Positions 4,785-6,993 of a stretch of 6,993 nucleotides of DNA are shown one piece after another; within the stretch, counting starts at the first letter, position 1; each line of letters opens with the position of its first letter. Origin of the DNA: an uncultured Pleurocapsa sp. (GTDB lineage Bacteria > Cyanobacteriota > Cyanobacteriia > Cyanobacteriales > Xenococcaceae). The notes under the pieces are model-generated. The model worked only from the letters and a program-made list of their open reading frames with translations. It was not told where the DNA came from and searched no databases. The DNA lies in contig CAKZYI010000713.1 in NCBI GenBank assembly GCA_937884735.1, positions 1 to 6,993 of the forward strand. The letters run 5' to 3'. The translations under genes were made by a program, and so were the position numbers.

Positions 4785-6617
4785 TTATTGTAAGGTAAAG
4801 TAAAAGACACTACCCTTGGTGTAGACAGATTCCACCCAAATTTCACCTCCATGTCGTTCGACAATTTTTTTGGCAATGGTCAACCCTGCTCCTGTACCAC
4901 CGCCATATTTTCTCTGACTGTGGAGTCGTTTGAAGATGCGAAAAATTGACTCGGCGTGTTTTTCTCTAATACCAATACCATTATCTCGAACATAAAAGAT
5001 AGTTTTTTCTTTGGTATCGCCCACATCTGTTACACCCTTTTCTAGCTCAATTTGGCTATCTCCATCCAGGTAGCCAATTTCAATAATTTTTTTATTTTGT
5101 TTATTATATTTAATGCCGTTGCTAATTAAATTAGTAAAAAGTTCGTTTACTTGAGTGCGATCGCATTTTATAGTTGGCAAGGGACGATGAATTTTAAAAT
5201 GTACTTCAGTATCCCTTGCGCTAGCTTTGATTACATCTAAAACGCCTTCCAGTAGGTTGTTTAAATCTATAGACTTTACCTGTAGCTCGGCTCTGCCTAA
5301 GCGAGAATAGTGAAGCAGAGAATTAATCAAATCTTCCATACGGTGAGTCAACCGCATTAGAGTGTTGAGTTTATCAGCACCATCATCACCAAGTATTTCA
5401 CCATAGTCTTCAATTAGGAAACTGGAGTAGTTATAAATACCTCTTAAAGGTTCTTTTAGATCATGGGAAGCAATATAAGCAAAAGAATCTAGTTCGGTAT
5501 TGCTACGGGACAATTCTTGATTTACTTGGGCTAGCTGATTGGCTTTTCGCAAGACAATACCCACAATTGAGCTGCGTAATTCTAATGCTGCTTCTATTTC
5601 ACAAGTTTTCCAGGGTAAAGATCTTTGTGTAACGCTTTCTTGCCATTGGGCGAAAGATTTTCGAGGAGACATTCGTAAAGTTCCATCGGATTTAATCTCT
5701 ACTGCTTTATTGGGATCGCCTCCCCAATTCACTGTTTGCAATACCTCTGGGCGAAACCAAATAATAAAAGTCTTTTCTACTTTAGAGATCAACAAGGCTA
5801 ATAAACCGCTAGCAACTTCGGTATAGTTTGAAGCAGCAGGATAACTTTGGGCTAAATGAGTTGTTTCGTAAATTACATCTGCTTGAAATTGAGTATCTAA
5901 CCAAAGAAGTAAATCTACAACTGCTGATTTTTCTGGAGTCTTACCAATGAGAGTTATTTCATCTCCAAATGATAATGCTACTCCTTCGGCTCCGACTAAA
6001 TCTAGTAAACTATCAGGGTTTTGAATTAAGACAGTTTTTAGCTCTTGCTCATGGGAAATCCTCGCTATAAATTCCGACTGAATAGACTGGAGTTTAATTT
6101 TATATTCAGAGTCTTGACTATTTTCTCTGGCAGCTAGCTCAAAAGAAATAATCTGTCCGATAAATTCACAGATGGTACGAGTTTCATAACTAACCTTCTT
6201 GGGTGTATTGTGATGACAAGCAATTAAACCCCAAAGCTGTTTATTTTTTACCAATGAGATGCACATAGTAGCGGATACACCCATATTGTCTAAATATTCT
6301 GCATGTAAAGGAGATATGCTACGCAACACCGCCATGCTCATATCAAGAGGATTATTAGTTAGAGGATTAAGGGGGGGAATTATTCCTACTGGTTCATATT
6401 TAACGTCAGGAATCAAACGAAGCAGATTTAGAGTATAAAGGTATTTTGCCTGTTTAGGAATGTCAGTGGCAGGATAGTGTAAACCCAAAAATGGTTCCAA
6501 ATTCTCCTCTATGGCTTCGGCAATCACGCTTCCCGAACCATCTGGGTCAAACCGATACACCATTACCCGATCAAACTCTGTGATAGATTTTATCTCAAGA
6601 ACAATCCCATTGCACAA
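4785..6617 (-). CDS. Phytochrome histidine kinase, GAF-PHY-kinase part of an interrupted gene
   Basis: A red/far-red photoreceptor kinase of the Cph1/bacteriophytochrome family. Counting from TTG 6617 as residue 1, domains are GAF (about 1-165), PHY (about 185-350), HisKA (about 370-440) and HATPase_c (about 480-610). The sequence aligns with Cph1 without gaps through the GAF domain. Y21, D52 (PATDIP), R99, H105 and H135 match Cph1 Y176, D207, R254, H260 and H290. Leu104 replaces the bilin-binding Cys259, as in CphB-type and bacterial phytochromes. The PHY tongue motif PRKSF (318-322) and WGGDPN (298-303) are present. Kinase residues are H385 (ASHDLKEP), N500, DNGIGI (545-550) and GGGTGAGL (572-579). 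TTG 6617 is not a believable natural start: no Shine-Dalgarno sequence precedes it, and the frame continues upstream to TAA 6678-6680, beyond which the PAS domain lies. The response regulator follows seven bases downstream. Confidence 0.9.
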   Translation of the reverse strand: MCNGIVLEIKSITEFDRVMVYRFDPDGSGSVIAEAIEENLEPFLGLHYPATDIPKQAKYLYTLNLLRLIPDVKYEPVGIIPPLNPLTNNPLDMSMAVLRSISPLHAEYLDNMGVSATMCISLVKNKQLWGLIACHHNTPKKVSYETRTICEFIGQIISFELAARENSQDSEYKIKLQSIQSEFIARISHEQELKTVLIQNPDSLLDLVGAEGVALSFGDEITLIGKTPEKSAVVDLLLWLDTQFQADVIYETTHLAQSYPAASNYTEVASGLLALLISKVEKTFIIWFRPEVLQTVNWGGDPNKAVEIKSDGTLRMSPRKSFAQWQESVTQRSLPWKTCEIEAALELRSSIVGIVLRKANQLAQVNQELSRSNTELDSFAYIASHDLKEPLRGIYNYSSFLIEDYGEILGDDGADKLNTLMRLTHRMEDLINSLLHYSRLGRAELQVKSIDLNNLLEGVLDVIKASARDTEVHFKIHRPLPTIKCDRTQVNELFTNLISNGIKYNKQNKKIIEIGYLDGDSQIELEKGVTDVGDTKEKTIFYVRDNGIGIREKHAESIFRIFKRLHSQRKYGGGTGAGLTIAKKIVERHGGEIWVESVYTKGSVFYFTLQ

Positions 6618-6677
6618 TTCGTTGAGGGTCTTGGTTTTTTGAAGTCGATTAATGGGATTTTTAATTAAGCGATAGAT

Positions 6678-6993
6678 TTAACTAATATCTGCTTTTCTAT
6701 TGGGTAAAGTTGGTTCTAACTCAATAATTATTATGGCTTGATGACGATGAACGATTCCATCGAAATGCAAGGTACTACTATCCCTGACTAGTTTGATTGG
6801 TAATGGATTGACGCACTCAAAATCTTCTGACAAACATTGTTTTATCGCTATAATTTCTTCTTCACTCAACAAGCTAGACAGTGGCTGATTGAGCAATTCT
6901 TGTGGCTTTATGCCCAGCATATCGTATGTATTAAGACTTAACTGCAGTATTATATATTCTGCTGCTGAAATTGATATCAATACAGCGTGGGGC
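6678..6993 (-). pseudogene. Phytochrome PAS-domain part, cut off by an in-frame TAA and by the window edge
   Basis: This is the N-terminal PAS region of the same phytochrome, in the same frame as the GAF-PHY-kinase part. It reads PHAVLIS at the edge, then LSLNTYDMLGIKPQELLNQP, DFECVNPLPIKL, LHFDGIVHR and IIIIELEPTLPNRKADIS, followed by TAA 6678-6680. Beyond the stop the frame continues with IYRLIKNPINRLQKTKTLNE into the GAF domain, as expected of an intact gene. Only the stop separates the two parts; there is no frameshift and no inserted DNA. By alignment with Cph1 about 30 residues lie outside the window, including the place where CphB-type and bacterial phytochromes carry their bilin-binding Cys. 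A PAS fragment alone would bind no chromophore and have no kinase output. An open start at TTG 6980 is an artefact of the edge. Confidence 0.85.

Overview
The window looks like chromosomal DNA of a cyanobacterium. The evidence is recognisable cyanobacterial ctaD/ctaE, sbtA/sbtB and a Cph1-family phytochrome with an Rcp1-like response regulator, plus five perfect HIP1 palindromes (GCGATCGC) typical of cyanobacterial genomes. Sampled lines suggest about 37-43% G+C for most genes and near 50% for sbtA. I cannot name the genus.

Layout. On the + strand, positions 2-892 hold the 3' part of ctaD (cytochrome c oxidase subunit I), followed by intact ctaE (subunit III, 1045-1674) and a strong intrinsic terminator (1702-1729). 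Everything after that is on the - strand. Reading leftward from the right edge come a phytochrome histidine kinase (6993 to 4785, N-terminus outside the window), a single-domain response regulator (4777-4334), a 384-base gap with repeats and a possible folded element, a 96-residue single-membrane-span protein (3949-3659), the Na+/bicarbonate symporter gene sbtA (3455-2301) and its PII-like partner sbtB (2150-1830). sbtB converges on ctaE.

How the genes work together. CtaD and CtaE are subunits of the terminal heme-copper oxidase. SbtA takes up bicarbonate for the carbon-concentrating mechanism and SbtB gates it. The phytochrome and response regulator form a light-sensing two-component pair. 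The small membrane protein sits directly upstream of sbtA and could be an accessory, but its function is unknown.

What stands out. Two otherwise well-conserved genes carry in-frame stop codons. ctaD has TAA at 92-94 and TAG at 107-109 where leucines are expected, and within the next 25 bases a Val-to-Asp change and a His-to-Asn change at a CuB ligand. The phytochrome frame has a single TAA at 6678-6680 between its PAS and GAF domains. These are either real, very recent inactivations or sequence errors; the sequence alone cannot decide. Other points are an SbtB without the Cys-containing C-terminal tail, an 11-residue repeat in the SbtA cytoplasmic linker, an Asp in a normally apolar position of SbtA, and a dense set of inverted and direct repeats before sbtA that looks like a regulator-binding region. 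I found no tRNA, rRNA, CRISPR array, insertion sequence or clear novel defence or mobile system.
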